47,950 nt of DNA, taken from assembly GCA_902551895.1 (NCBI GenBank), contig CACDEU010000004.1, forward strand, positions 1 through 47,950. Direction: 5' to 3'. Every line of letters starts with the position of its first letter. Position 1 is the first letter of the stretch. The stretch comes from an uncultured Pelagibacteraceae bacterium (GTDB lineage: Bacteria; Pseudomonadota; Alphaproteobacteria; Pelagibacterales; Pelagibacteraceae). Below are positions 38,780 through 47,500 of this stretch, one piece after another. A model generated the notes under the pieces. The model saw only the letters and a program-made list of their open reading frames with translations, had not been told where the DNA came from and ran no database searches. A program made the translations under genes and the position numbers.

Positions 38780-39943
38780 TTAACTTAACATTTTTTTGAT
38801 ATTTTCTAGCGCCTTAGAAATATTATCTTGAGAGGCCGCAAAGCTAAATCGTACATAATTTACAGCTTTTTTCCCAAAAGATGTACCCGGCACAATTGCT
38901 ACACCTGCTTCATGCAGGCATTTTTTTGCAAATTCCAATCCATTCATTCCAGTTCCTATTACATTTGGAAAAGCATAAAATGCTCCACCTGGTAAGCTAC
39001 ATTCAATTCCCTTAATACTATTTAGTCCATCAAATATTAACTTTCTTCTTTTAGAAAACTTTTCCATCATAAAATTTATTGGTTCATCTGGACCATCAAG
39101 AGCAGCAATTCCCCCAAATTGAATAGCAGCATTTACACATGAATGATTATTTACACAAAACTTAATAACATGTTCTACCAATTTTTTTGGCCATACTGAC
39201 CAGCCTAATCTCCAACCGGTCATTGAATAAGCTTTACTCCATCCGTCGAGAACTATTAATCGATCGTATAATTCAGGATAATTAAAAAAAGTTGGCATTT
39301 TTTTTCCATCAAAAATTTGTCTGCTATAAATTTCATCACTTAAAATTGCAACATTAGGAAATTTTTTCAAACCTTCTGCTAATTTGTCTATATGTTTTTT
39401 TTCAGTGAATGCGCCTGTGGGATTGTTTGGATTATTTAAAATTATTAATCGAGTCTTTTCATTAATTAGTGACAATATTTTTTCTGGGTTAATTGAAAAA
39501 TCTTTGTTCTCAAGCATATTAATTGGTACTGTTTTTGCTCCAGTATAATTAATCATTGATTCGTAAATTGGAAAACCTGGATCTGGATAAATAATTTCAG
39601 CATCTTGTTCACCAAATAGTGTTATTGCGTAATACATAGTTGGTTTGCCACCAGGCATAATAACTACTCTTTCTGGATCAATATCTACGTTGTAAAGTTT
39701 TTTAATTTTTCTTGTAACAGCTTGTCTACATTCTATTATTCCATTGGGTAAAACATATCCATGATGACCGTCATCTAACGCTTTTTTTGCTGCATCCACT
39801 GCATGTTTTGGTGATTTAAAGTCTGGCTGACCTATACCTAAATTAATTATTTTCTTTCCTTCTAATTCTAATTTTTTTGCTTCTGCTAAAATTTTAAAAG
39901 CTGACTCTGTACCTAGTTTTTCAAGGTTTTTTGCTAGTTTCAT
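38780..39943 (-). CDS. Class I pyridoxal-phosphate aminotransferase
   Basis: The fold type I aminotransferase motifs are clear: NNPNNPTG (170-177), DEIY (203-206), the PLP lysine K237 in SKAYSMTGWRLGW and the carboxylate-binding arginine R365 in NYVRFSF. Length (387) is standard. It resembles aspartate/alanine-type AspC-like enzymes of alphaproteobacteria; the amino acid substrate cannot be fixed. It lies five bases after the first 2-hydroxyacid dehydrogenase gene and before the FAD-linked one, so it may aminate the 2-oxoacid products such as pyruvate (inference). Confidence 0.9.
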   Translation of the reverse strand: MKLAKNLEKLGTESAFKILAEAKKLELEGKKIINLGIGQPDFKSPKHAVDAAKKALDDGHHGYVLPNGIIECRQAVTRKIKKLYNVDIDPERVVIMPGGKPTMYYAITLFGEQDAEIIYPDPGFPIYESMINYTGAKTVPINMLENKDFSINPEKILSLINEKTRLIILNNPNNPTGAFTEKKHIDKLAEGLKKFPNVAILSDEIYSRQIFDGKKMPTFFNYPELYDRLIVLDGWSKAYSMTGWRLGWSVWPKKLVEHVIKFCVNNHSCVNAAIQFGGIAALDGPDEPINFMMEKFSKRRKLIFDGLNSIKGIECSLPGGAFYAFPNVIGTGMNGLEFAKKCLHEAGVAIVPGTSFGKKAVNYVRFSFAASQDNISKALENIKKMLS

Positions 39944-39948
39944 AATTA

Positions 39949-41100
39949 TTATTTTTTAAAAATAATTTTTGAACTATTTAATTCTTTTAAACTTTTACAG
40001 CCCATTAATAACATATTTCTCTCAATTTCTTTTTGCATATTTTGTAATGCACGTTCCACGCCTGCTTGACCTCCAGATGCAAGAGAAAATAAAAACATTT
40101 TTCCAAAACTACAAGCTTTAGCCCCTGCTGCAATTGCTTTTAAAACATGAGTTCCTCTTCTTACTCCACCATCTAATATAATTTCTAATTTATCGCCAAC
40201 TGCATCTGAAATTTCTTTAAGTTGATCAAATGGAGATCGTGATCCATCTAATTGTCTTCCACCATGGTTTGAAAGAAATATTGCAGTACAACCAATATCG
40301 ATTGCTTTTTTTGCATCCTCAACTGACATTACTCCTTTTAATGCAAATGGACCATTCCATTTTTTTATACAATATTCTGCATCTTGCCAATTCATTCCTG
40401 GATCATACTGTTCGTTAACATATTCTATTACTGATTTTGTTATATTAGTTCCTTTATCAGTTTTATGTTTAACATTTGAAAGCTCAAATTTTTTATTTGT
40501 TAAATAATTAAACACCCAACCTGGTCTTACTGCAAATTCAAATAAACTTTTTATCGTAAGTTTTGGGGGAGTAGTAAAACCCGTTCTATGATCTCTCTCT
40601 CTGTTACCGGCTACTATTGTATCAACTGTTAAACACAAACCATCAAAGTTTGCTTTTTTACATCTATCAATCAAATCATCTGTAATAGATTTATCTTTAT
40701 GAATATAAAGTTGAAATAGTTTTGGACCACTTGAAACATTTGCAATCTCTTCAATGGATGATGTAGCCATTGTAGACATGCCATACATTGTTCCTAATTT
40801 TTCAGCTGCTCTTGCAGAAGCTCTATCTCCTTCTGGGTCATACAATCTTTGCATAGCTGTAGGAGATAAAAAAATTGGCATACTTATTTTTCTGCCAAAA
40901 ATTTCTGTTGAAATATCTGGTTTTCCACCTCCAGCTAAAACATTTGGAATTAAATCACATTGACTAAAAGACTCAGTATTTCTTTTTAAGGTTGTTTCAT
41001 CATCTGAGCCTCCATCAATATAATGAAAAATTGGAGATGGTAATTTTTTTTTTGCTAATTTTCTAAAATCATCAAAATTGTGACAATCATTTAGATTCAT
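39949..41100 (-). CDS. lldD: FMN-dependent L-2-hydroxyacid dehydrogenase, paralogue 1
   Basis: This 383-residue flavoprotein oxidises L-lactate or a related L-2-hydroxyacid to the 2-oxoacid. It has the TIM-barrel family features: N-terminal HYIDGGSDDETTL, FLSPTAMQRL, LTVDTIVAGNRERD, the lysine in FALKGVMSVEDAKKA, and the catalytic H279 and substrate R282 in SNHGGRQLDGSR. Its start overlaps the end of a close paralogue by four bases. The two are similar over their whole length and begin almost identically (MNLNDCHNFDDFRKLAKKKL against MNLKDCHNFSDFRKLAKKKL). The exact acid (lactate, glycolate, other) is not determined by sequence. Confidence 0.9.
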   Translation of the reverse strand: MNLNDCHNFDDFRKLAKKKLPSPIFHYIDGGSDDETTLKRNTESFSQCDLIPNVLAGGGKPDISTEIFGRKISMPIFLSPTAMQRLYDPEGDRASARAAEKLGTMYGMSTMATSSIEEIANVSSGPKLFQLYIHKDKSITDDLIDRCKKANFDGLCLTVDTIVAGNRERDHRTGFTTPPKLTIKSLFEFAVRPGWVFNYLTNKKFELSNVKHKTDKGTNITKSVIEYVNEQYDPGMNWQDAEYCIKKWNGPFALKGVMSVEDAKKAIDIGCTAIFLSNHGGRQLDGSRSPFDQLKEISDAVGDKLEIILDGGVRRGTHVLKAIAAGAKACSFGKMFLFSLASGGQAGVERALQNMQKEIERNMLLMGCKSLKELNSSKIIFKK

Positions 41101-42251
41101 GCTTTTCTAAACCTTAAATTGTTTCTATTTAAATCACTTATCTTTTTACAGCCCATAAGTTTCATATCTCTCTCGAGTTCGGCCTTATACTGTCCCAAAG
41201 CTCTTTCAACACCAGCTTGACCAGCTGCTGCTAATGCATAAAGATAGAGTCTTCCACCAGAACACGCTTTAGCGCCAATAGATAATGCTTTAAGCATATG
41301 AGTACCTCTTTGGAATCCTCCTTCACAAATAACATCTATCTTATCTCCAACTGCATCTACAATTTCTGCTAATTGATCAAATGGTGATCTTGATCCATCA
41401 AGTTGTCTTCCTCCATGATTTGAAACCATTATTCCTGAACATCCAATATCAACTGCTTTTTTAGCATCTTCAACACTCATCACTCCTTTAAGTGCAAAAT
41501 GACCTCCCCATTGTGAACATAATTTTTCAGCATCATTCCAATTCATAGATTGATCCAGCATAGTAGAAAAATAATTACCAATAGAAGTGTTCGTGCTAGT
41601 ACCTTCTTTTACATATTCTTGAAGATGTGGCAATTCGAACTTACCCTTTGTTAAATAGTTTATTCCCCACATTGGTTTTGTAGCAAAGCTATACAAACTT
41701 GATAATGTAAGTTTAGGAGGAGAAGTAAACCCAGTCCTAAGATCTCTTTCACGATTTCCTCCTGTAATTGTGTCTACTGTTAAAGCTAAAACATCAAACT
41801 TTGCTGCCTTTGCTCTTTCTAAACAAGAATCATTTAAACCTCTGTCTTTATGAAAATAAAACTGAAACATTTTTGGTGTATCAATTAATGAAGCTATTTC
41901 TTCAACACTTACAGTAGCTAAAGCTGAAACTCCAAACATTGTATTAAATTTCTGAGCTGCTTTTCCTACTGCTCTTTCTCCATCGTAATGAAAAAGTCTT
42001 TGTAAAGCTGTCGGTGCACAATAGAAAGGAAGATCTAATTTTTTTCCAAATATAGTAGTTGATAAATCAATATTTTCTACACCTCTTAATACATTTGGAA
42101 CTAAATCTACATCGTCAAATGAACTTGTATTTCTTCGGTAAGTAATTTCATCATCAGCAGCACCATCGATATAGTGAAAGATTGGTGAAGGTAATTTTTT
42201 TTTAGCTAGTTTTCTAAAGTCACTAAAGTTGTGACAGTCTTTAAGATTCAT
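41097..42251 (-). CDS. lldD: FMN-dependent L-2-hydroxyacid dehydrogenase, paralogue 2
   Basis: The 384-residue product has the same motifs and numbering as its downstream neighbour: HYIDGAADDE, YCAPTALQRL, LTVDTITGGNRERD, FALKGVMSVEDAKKA and catalytic H279 in SNHGGRQLDGSR. Differences cluster in the barrel loop around residues 200-250, where substrate-specificity lids sit. This fits two enzymes for different hydroxyacids, or two subunits of one enzyme. It is ten bases after the PagL-like gene and overlaps paralogue 1 by four bases. Confidence 0.9.
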   Translation of the reverse strand: MNLKDCHNFSDFRKLAKKKLPSPIFHYIDGAADDEITYRRNTSSFDDVDLVPNVLRGVENIDLSTTIFGKKLDLPFYCAPTALQRLFHYDGERAVGKAAQKFNTMFGVSALATVSVEEIASLIDTPKMFQFYFHKDRGLNDSCLERAKAAKFDVLALTVDTITGGNRERDLRTGFTSPPKLTLSSLYSFATKPMWGINYLTKGKFELPHLQEYVKEGTSTNTSIGNYFSTMLDQSMNWNDAEKLCSQWGGHFALKGVMSVEDAKKAVDIGCSGIMVSNHGGRQLDGSRSPFDQLAEIVDAVGDKIDVICEGGFQRGTHMLKALSIGAKACSGGRLYLYALAAAGQAGVERALGQYKAELERDMKLMGCKKISDLNRNNLRFRKA

Positions 42252-42260
42252 ATTTATATT

Positions 42261-42779
42261 TTAAAATTGTTTAATAAAATTGAACATATAACTATTTGCC
42301 CCAGGATTTTTGTCTCCTAAACTAGCATTAGATATATGGTTATAGGAAAAACCTAATTCGCTGTTAGAAAAAACATCCATTGAAAATTGGAGTTCAGTTT
42401 TAAATTCAATTGCATGACCTAAATCCTTTCCATCACCCTGGCTATATATCCCTGGAGTAAAAGATGGAGTAAAATTTAATTTACCTAAATCATAAAATGC
42501 TTGAATCCCTGTATAACCATATAGAGCATTATTTTCAGTAATCATGAAACCTGTAACTGGAGATATATTGCCTAAAAAACTATCTCTAACTAAATTTTCA
42601 TTTTGGTGTTCTATTCCAAATAATGCTGCTCTTTGTCCATCATCACTAAAATCAAACATTCCACTATAAAAATTTATTTCATGCTCATTAAAATTTTCTT
42701 TCTTTTCTTCACCATATGAAGAAGTTAGCAAGGTAAATAAAAAAAATAGACTAAAAATTATTTTTAGTGATTGTTTCAT
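42261..42779 (-). CDS. PagL-like lipid A deacylase, outer-membrane protein
   Basis: The 172-residue product has a signal peptide (1 to about 23, LFFLFTLLTS) and a short beta-barrel with alternating polar/aromatic strands ending in a C-terminal phenylalanine, as outer-membrane proteins do. The C-terminal SYNHISNASLGDKNPGANS matches the PagL active-site region, with H148 and S150 in the H-x-S-N motif. PagL removes the 3-O acyl chain of lipid A. It is sandwiched between ccmH (ten bases) and the hydroxyacid dehydrogenases, with no obvious functional link. The rest of the barrel is weakly conserved. Confidence 0.8.
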   Translation of the reverse strand: MKQSLKIIFSLFFLFTLLTSSYGEEKKENFNEHEINFYSGMFDFSDDGQRAALFGIEHQNENLVRDSFLGNISPVTGFMITENNALYGYTGIQAFYDLGKLNFTPSFTPGIYSQGDGKDLGHAIEFKTELQFSMDVFSNSELGFSYNHISNASLGDKNPGANSYMFNFIKQF

Positions 42780-42789
42780 ATTTTTTTCT

Positions 42790-43158
42790 CTAATTAATAA
42801 ATACTTTTTTATAAATTAATATGCCTCCAAAAATAAATAAAAGCAACGGAAATGCCCACAATATTAAATTTTTTTTGTCAAACTCTGGGTCATAAACAAT
42901 CCATTCACCATATTGATTTTTTAAATAATCATATATTTGATCTTCAGATTCTCCATTTTCAATTTTATTTTTTATTAATAATTTCATACTTAGGGCAAAA
43001 TCTGATTGTGAATCATAAACTGATTGCCCTTGACAGATTAGACATCTAAGATTTTTAGAAATTTTATCAATTATCATGGAATTATCATTAGCTATTAATA
43101 ATTTTTGAAATGATAAAATTAAAAAAAATATTAATAAAATTATTTTTATTATTCTCAT
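42790..43158 (-). CDS. ccmH: Cytochrome c maturation protein CcmH (CcmL type)
   Basis: CcmH reduces apocytochrome c cysteines for haem attachment. The 122 residues have a signal/anchor segment (3-22), the redox motif LRCLICQ with C39 and C42, the conserved QSDFALSMKLLI and YLKNQYGEWIVYDP, and a C-terminal membrane segment (about 100-117). It is the short form, lacking the CcmI-like TPR domain found fused in some bacteria. Its ATG overlaps ccmG by four bases. Confidence 0.94.
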   Translation of the reverse strand: MRIIKIILLIFFLILSFQKLLIANDNSMIIDKISKNLRCLICQGQSVYDSQSDFALSMKLLIKNKIENGESEDQIYDYLKNQYGEWIVYDPEFDKKNLILWAFPLLLFIFGGILIYKKVFIN

Positions 43159-43679
43159 GATTTGATTAAATTTATAATTTCTAAGATATTATCATGGGTT
43201 AAAGGCCCAATATATTTCCTTATAACATTGGATTCATTGTTTATAAGAAAAGTTTCAGGAACTCCATAGGCTCCTAATGAGATAGATATAACGCCATCTG
43301 GATCTGTTAAAATTTTTGAAAAAGGATTGCCTAATTTATTTATGAAATTGATAGCATTGTTTTTTTTATCTTTGTAATTAAGACCTATAATATTTATATT
43401 TGTTTTTTCTTTTAAATCCATAAGCACTGAATGTTCTTGCTTGCAAGGAATACACCATGAAGACCATATATTTATAATGGTAAACTTATTAACCTTGATT
43501 ATATCATTTGAATCAAATTGTTCGTTTGAAAATAATTCTTTGCTAATGAAAGCAGATAAATTTTCATTCTTTATTTTTTCTGTAGTATAAATATTAGAAT
43601 TATCTAGACCTTTGTAGAATATAGAAAAAATAAATAAAAAAAACAAAAACAAAATTGAATAAAAAATATTTTTTTTCAT
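43155..43679 (-). CDS. ccmG: Cytochrome c maturation thioredoxin CcmG/DsbE
   Basis: CcmG is a membrane-anchored periplasmic thioredoxin that keeps apocytochrome cysteines reduced. The 174 residues carry an N-terminal anchor (about 5-22) and the active site WCIPC (C76, C79), with the GVPETFLIN cis-proline loop near 135. It lies three bases after ccmF and overlaps ccmH by four. The N-terminal linker is AT-biased and lysine-rich compared with better known homologues. Confidence 0.94.
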   Translation of the reverse strand: MKKNIFYSILFLFFLFIFSIFYKGLDNSNIYTTEKIKNENLSAFISKELFSNEQFDSNDIIKVNKFTIINIWSSWCIPCKQEHSVLMDLKEKTNINIIGLNYKDKKNNAINFINKLGNPFSKILTDPDGVISISLGAYGVPETFLINNESNVIRKYIGPLTHDNILEIINLIKS

Positions 43680-43682
43680 ATA

Positions 43683-45557
43683 TTACAATCTTTTAAATAT
43701 TCCTAAAATACCTCCAATTGAAATTAAACATGTTGATATCCATATCCAAATCATAAATTGTTTTGTTTGATATCTAACATTAAAAATTTCTTCTCCTTTT
43801 AATAAATTTATAACTAAAAATTTATCAAAAAAGATCGTCGACTTTATATCTGCTTCACTTGTCAATATATTGGGTTGATTATAAATTCTAATTTCAGGAT
43901 ACAAGTAAATTGAATTCTTTTTTTTATCTATTATTTCAAAATTTGCTATAACAGATTTATAATTTTCTTTCTTATGTGTTTCTAAACTCAAAAACTTTAT
44001 TTGTTCTTTTTTATAAATTACTTCTTGCCCTATTTTCATATTTGCTGAAATTTCACTTGAAAATAAACTATTTAATAAAATGCTTAATACAAACAAACTA
44101 AATCCAAAATGTGAGATTGTCTGTGAAATATTGTGCTTATTTACTAAAAATTCTCTTATAGTCGTTAATAACAAATATAAAGCAGCTCCGCCCAAAATAG
44201 ATGTAAATAAAATTTCTGTTGATGTGTTTTTTATTAAATAAAAAGATATTAATATACATATTAAAAATAAACCAATTCTTGAATATTTTATATTTTTATA
44301 ATTATCTTTAATCCAATTAAGCTTTGGCCCTAATGACATAAAAATTAAAAAAAATGTCAAAAAAGGAATAAGTAATTTATTAAAAAATGGTGGACCTATA
44401 GAAATTTTTTCATCTACCATAACTTCTAAAAATATTGGATAGGTAGTTCCTATTAAAACTACAGATAAAAAATACATCATAAACCAATTATTAACTAAAA
44501 TTGAAGTTTCTTTGCTAACTAAAAAGAATTTTTTCTGCGGTGTGGCTTCTTTTTCTTGGTAAATAAAAAATAAAATTAAAGATAAAATAATTAAAAAAAA
44601 TAAAAATAATAAAATAAATACTCCTCTTGCTGGATCATTTGCAAATGTATGAACTGAATTTAATATGCCAGACCTGACTAAAAAAGTCCCACTCATGCTG
44701 AGTGTAAATGTTGCAATAGATAATATTAAAGTCCATGACTTAAGCAGTTGCCTTTTTTCTAGTACTATAATTGTATGAAGAAGTGCAGTTAAACACAGCC
44801 ATGGCATTAAAGAAACATTTTCTACAGGATCCCAAAACCAAAAACCTCCCCAACCAAGTTCATAATAAGCCCAAATTGACCCCAGCAAAATTCCTATGGT
44901 TAAAAAAAACCATGCTGTTTGAATCCATTTTTTTATGTGCTTTGCCCATTTACTATTAATGTTATTTTGAATCAATGATGCTAAAGATGCAGAAAAAATT
45001 ATTGATGATCCAACATAACCTAAATATAAAATTGGAGGATGAATTGCTAGGGCAGGATCTTGTAGAATTGGATTTAAACCAAGACCCTCTTTTGGAGCAG
45101 GAAATAATAAGTTAAATGGATTTGAAGTTGAAAGTAAAAATAAAAAAAACCCACAAATAATAATTTGTTGAAAAAAAACTGATAGCAATCTGTATTTTGT
45201 AGGTTGTTTTTTTGAAAAAATAATAAATAAAAAAATAAATAAAGTTAAAACAAGTAACCAAAGTAACAAACTGCCTTCATGATTACCCCAGGTTCCTGTA
45301 ATTTTATAAAATAATGGTTTAGTTGTATGAGAATTATTATAAACAGTTTCATTAGTAAAATCTGAAACAATAAAAGAATAAATTAGAGAAATAAAACTTA
45401 ATACAACAGTAAAAAACTGCAAAAATAAAATTGAAAAAATATTTTGGTTTATTTTTTTGTTATTTTTTTTAAAACAAAAAATCGAATAAATAAGTAAAAT
45501 AATCGAAAGTATAAATCCCAATATAAGTGAATAATATCCTATGTAACTGGAAATCAC
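43683..45557 (-). CDS. ccmF: Cytochrome c haem lyase subunit CcmF
   Basis: CcmF takes haem from CcmE and attaches it to apocytochrome c. The 624-residue membrane protein has the haem-handling WWD-type motif [12 protein letters not shown] (236-247), [11 protein letters not shown] near 90-100 and HPPILYLGY (173-181), and many membrane segments. The start codon is GTG at 45557, overlapping the ccmE stop (GTGA). It is slightly shorter than the usual 640-660 residues. Confidence 0.96.
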   Translation of the reverse strand: MISSYIGYYSLILGFILSIILLIYSIFCFKKNNKKINQNIFSILFLQFFTVVLSFISLIYSFIVSDFTNETVYNNSHTTKPLFYKITGTWGNHEGSLLLWLLVLTLFIFLFIIFSKKQPTKYRLLSVFFQQIIICGFFLFLLSTSNPFNLLFPAPKEGLGLNPILQDPALAIHPPILYLGYVGSSIIFSASLASLIQNNINSKWAKHIKKWIQTAWFFLTIGILLGSIWAYYELGWGGFWFWDPVENVSLMPWLCLTALLHTIIVLEKRQLLKSWTLILSIATFTLSMSGTFLVRSGILNSVHTFANDPARGVFILLFLFFLIILSLILFFIYQEKEATPQKKFFLVSKETSILVNNWFMMYFLSVVLIGTTYPIFLEVMVDEKISIGPPFFNKLLIPFLTFFLIFMSLGPKLNWIKDNYKNIKYSRIGLFLICILISFYLIKNTSTEILFTSILGGAALYLLLTTIREFLVNKHNISQTISHFGFSLFVLSILLNSLFSSEISANMKIGQEVIYKKEQIKFLSLETHKKENYKSVIANFEIIDKKKNSIYLYPEIRIYNQPNILTSEADIKSTIFFDKFLVINLLKGEEIFNVRYQTKQFMIWIWISTCLISIGGILGIFKRL

Positions 45558-45979
45558 TTATTTTTCTCCAGAGCCTCTTTGACTTCAGGTGGCATATAAT
45601 TTTCATCATGTTTTGCTAATATTTTGTCGGCATTAAAAAAACTGCGGTCTTTTAAATAGCCCTCAGCAACTACACCTTTTTCTTCGGAAAATAAATTAGG
45701 AACGGCACCAGAATAAATAACATTTATATCGTTTTTAAAATCAGTTATAACAAAACTAATTTCATTCTGATTTAATTTAATTGTATCTTTTTTTACCATT
45801 CCTCCAACTCTAACTTTTTCTTTGCTATCGATTTCAGATAAATTTTTTATTTCTGTAGGAGAAATAAAATATACTACGTTCTCTTCTAAGGATTTAAGAA
45901 TTAAAAAAACAGTTAGTACTAGAATTAAAAAAATAAATGATAAAAACAATAACCTTAATTTAACTTTTTTACCAAACAT
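45554..45979 (-). CDS. ccmE: Haem chaperone CcmE
   Basis: CcmE covalently holds haem and passes it to CcmF. The 141 residues have an N-terminal anchor (about 9-29), a beta-barrel OB-fold with [12 protein letters not shown] and VAEGYL, and the haem-binding H124 with Y128 in [10 protein letters not shown]. Length and order (after ccmD by 12 bases, overlapping ccmF by 4) are as expected. Confidence 0.96.
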   Translation of the reverse strand: MFGKKVKLRLLFLSFIFLILVLTVFLILKSLEENVVYFISPTEIKNLSEIDSKEKVRVGGMVKKDTIKLNQNEISFVITDFKNDINVIYSGAVPNLFSEEKGVVAEGYLKDRSFFNADKILAKHDENYMPPEVKEALEKNK

Positions 45980-45991
45980 GACTTAATAAAG

Positions 45992-46225
45992 TTAAATTTT
46001 TGAAACTAAATTACTTGCTAAAATTCCTTTATATGTTTTTTGTGTTCTAACAGTATTTTTTTTATCAGAGGTTAAAGTTAAATATTTAGCATCAAATTTG
46101 TTTTTTTCTTTAACGAGCTGAAATTTAATTACTGTGTATAGAACTCCGAAACTTATCAATGTAAACGAAAATGCAGACCAAACGTAAATCCCATAACCAT
46201 TCATCGAAATAACTTCATTAATCAT
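45992..46225 (-). CDS. ccmD: Haem exporter protein CcmD
   Basis: CcmD is a small single-span protein that helps release haem-loaded CcmE from the CcmABC complex. The 77 residues have one membrane segment (about 13-33) with the family-like NGYGIYVWSAFSFTL just before it, then a lysine-rich cytoplasmic tail. Its ATG overlaps the ccmC stop (ATGA), which favours this start over M8. It is longer than usual CcmD (50-60). The call rests mainly on position between ccmC and ccmE. Confidence 0.85.
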   Translation of the reverse strand: MINEVISMNGYGIYVWSAFSFTLISFGVLYTVIKFQLVKEKNKFDAKYLTLTSDKKNTVRTQKTYKGILASNLVSKI

Positions 46226-46929
46226 AATCTATCTAACCCTTTATTTTTAATTTTTATCAGTTCTGTATTATATTTCATCAAAAAAATCATGATAGAAAAT
46301 AGTGCAAATGCCGCAGTCATTAAGGCCAAAGGAATAATCATAGATGAGTGTATCGAAGTTCCTGAAAATATATTTACTGAAGCAGGCTGATGCAATGTTG
46401 ACCACCAATCAACAGAGTATTTTATGATTGGAACATTAATTACTCCCAATATTGCAATGAATGCTGTTATTTTATGAATTTTTTCTTTATCTTCATAAAT
46501 TCTCCATGCTAAAATATAAATTATATAAAACAAAGCTAATATTAACATCGATGTAATTCTTGCATCCCAAGCCCACCAGGTTCCCCAAGTTGGTTTGCCC
46601 CAAATAGATCCAGTTACAAGAGCAATGATATTAAATACTAAACCTGCTGGCGCCAAACTTTTTGCAATTAAAATAAAAGATTTAATTTTAAAAATTATTA
46701 TTAGAAAAGATAAAATTGCAATTGTTGAAAAAGTACCTAAAGCTATCCAGGCAGATGGCACATGTACATACATTATTCTTACTGAATGGCCTTGTATATA
46801 ATCTTCAGGAGAAAGAATTAACGCTTCAATTAACCCAATGGAAATTATAATTATAAAAAGAAATAAAACGTATTTTGGAGCTCTAGATGTTATTAAAAAA
46901 ATCTTATTTGGCTCAAAATTTTTTAACAT
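46222..46929 (-). CDS. ccmC: Haem exporter/handling protein CcmC
   Basis: CcmC presents haem to CcmE in the periplasm. It has the WWD-type motif WGTWWAWDARIT (115-126), the haem-ligand histidines H56 (YVHVPSAW) and H180 (STLHQPAS), and six membrane segments in 235 residues. It heads the ccmCDEFGH order. ccmA and ccmB, which usually precede it, are not in this window; the 181-base upstream spacer instead holds a long inverted repeat and then hspQ. Confidence 0.96.
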   Translation of the reverse strand: MLKNFEPNKIFLITSRAPKYVLFLFIIIISIGLIEALILSPEDYIQGHSVRIMYVHVPSAWIALGTFSTIAILSFLIIIFKIKSFILIAKSLAPAGLVFNIIALVTGSIWGKPTWGTWWAWDARITSMLILALFYIIYILAWRIYEDKEKIHKITAFIAILGVINVPIIKYSVDWWSTLHQPASVNIFSGTSIHSSMIIPLALMTAAFALFSIMIFLMKYNTELIKIKNKGLDRL

Positions 46930-46978
46930 TTAAGACTTATATCTTTAAAAATTTATTTTGTTGATTAATTTTTTAGAT

Positions 46979-47044
46979 TATTCCGATCAAGAATACTATA
47001 GAGGGAGATAAATAAAGGATAAAAAAGTATCCTTGATCAGAATA
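46979..47044 (-). promoter_or_regulatory. Long inverted repeat between hspQ and ccmC
   Basis: The arms at 46979-46997 and 47026-47044 form a 19-pair stem. On the plus strand it has two mismatches (C/A and A/C); on the minus strand both become G-U wobbles, so the uninterrupted fold exists only in RNA made toward ccmC. The loop is 28 bases. A shorter hairpin, AAGGATA/TATCCTT with a six-base loop (47015-47034), shares bases with one arm and would compete. No T-run follows, so it is not a standard terminator. It is probably a leader structure of the ccm series; the rest of 46930-47110 shows no gene. Confidence 0.55.
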
Positions 47045-47110
47045 TTACTCTTTATAAACCTAAGTTATGTCCAAGTTTTGAGTTAATTGTGTTTGAATAT
47101 TGTCTATTTA

Positions 47111-47431
47111 TTAATTTGAAGGTTTAAAATAGGTTGAGCCCTTTTTGCCAGAAAATATCTCATTTATTAGAGGATGCTTTATAGGCTCTTCAGACTCATC
47201 GACTAATAAGTTCTGCTCAGATACGTAAGCTTCATAAGTAACATCGTCATTTTCAGCTAGAAGGTGATAAAAAGGCTGGTCTTTTCTTGGTCTAACATTT
47301 TTTGGTATTGATTGATACCACTCTTCTGAATTATTAAATTCAAAATCAACATCATAAATAACACCCCTAAAGTCGAAGTGCTTATGCTTTACTATATCAC
47401 CAATAGAAAATTTCGCTTTTTGAATACTCAC
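47111..47431 (-). CDS. hspQ: Heat shock protein HspQ (YccV-like)
   Basis: The 106-residue protein is HspQ, a small beta-rich protein also described as hemimethylated-DNA-binding YccV and as a specificity enhancer of Lon protease in Yersinia. Visible family features are AKFSIGDIVKHKHFDFRGVI, YDVDFEF, RPRKDQPFYHLLAEN and YVSEQNL. The start codon is GTG at 47431; no ATG lies in a suitable place. It is divergent from the yciB-like gene across 69 bases, and the ccm series follows it on the same strand after 181 bases. Confidence 0.92.
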   Translation of the reverse strand: MSIQKAKFSIGDIVKHKHFDFRGVIYDVDFEFNNSEEWYQSIPKNVRPRKDQPFYHLLAENDDVTYEAYVSEQNLLVDESEEPIKHPLINEIFSGKKGSTYFKPSN

Positions 47432-47500
47432 GTGATTAAATATGGGGATTTAAATTAAAAAATCAATAAAAAAATTTTAAAGTTTTTTTATTCTGTTAAT

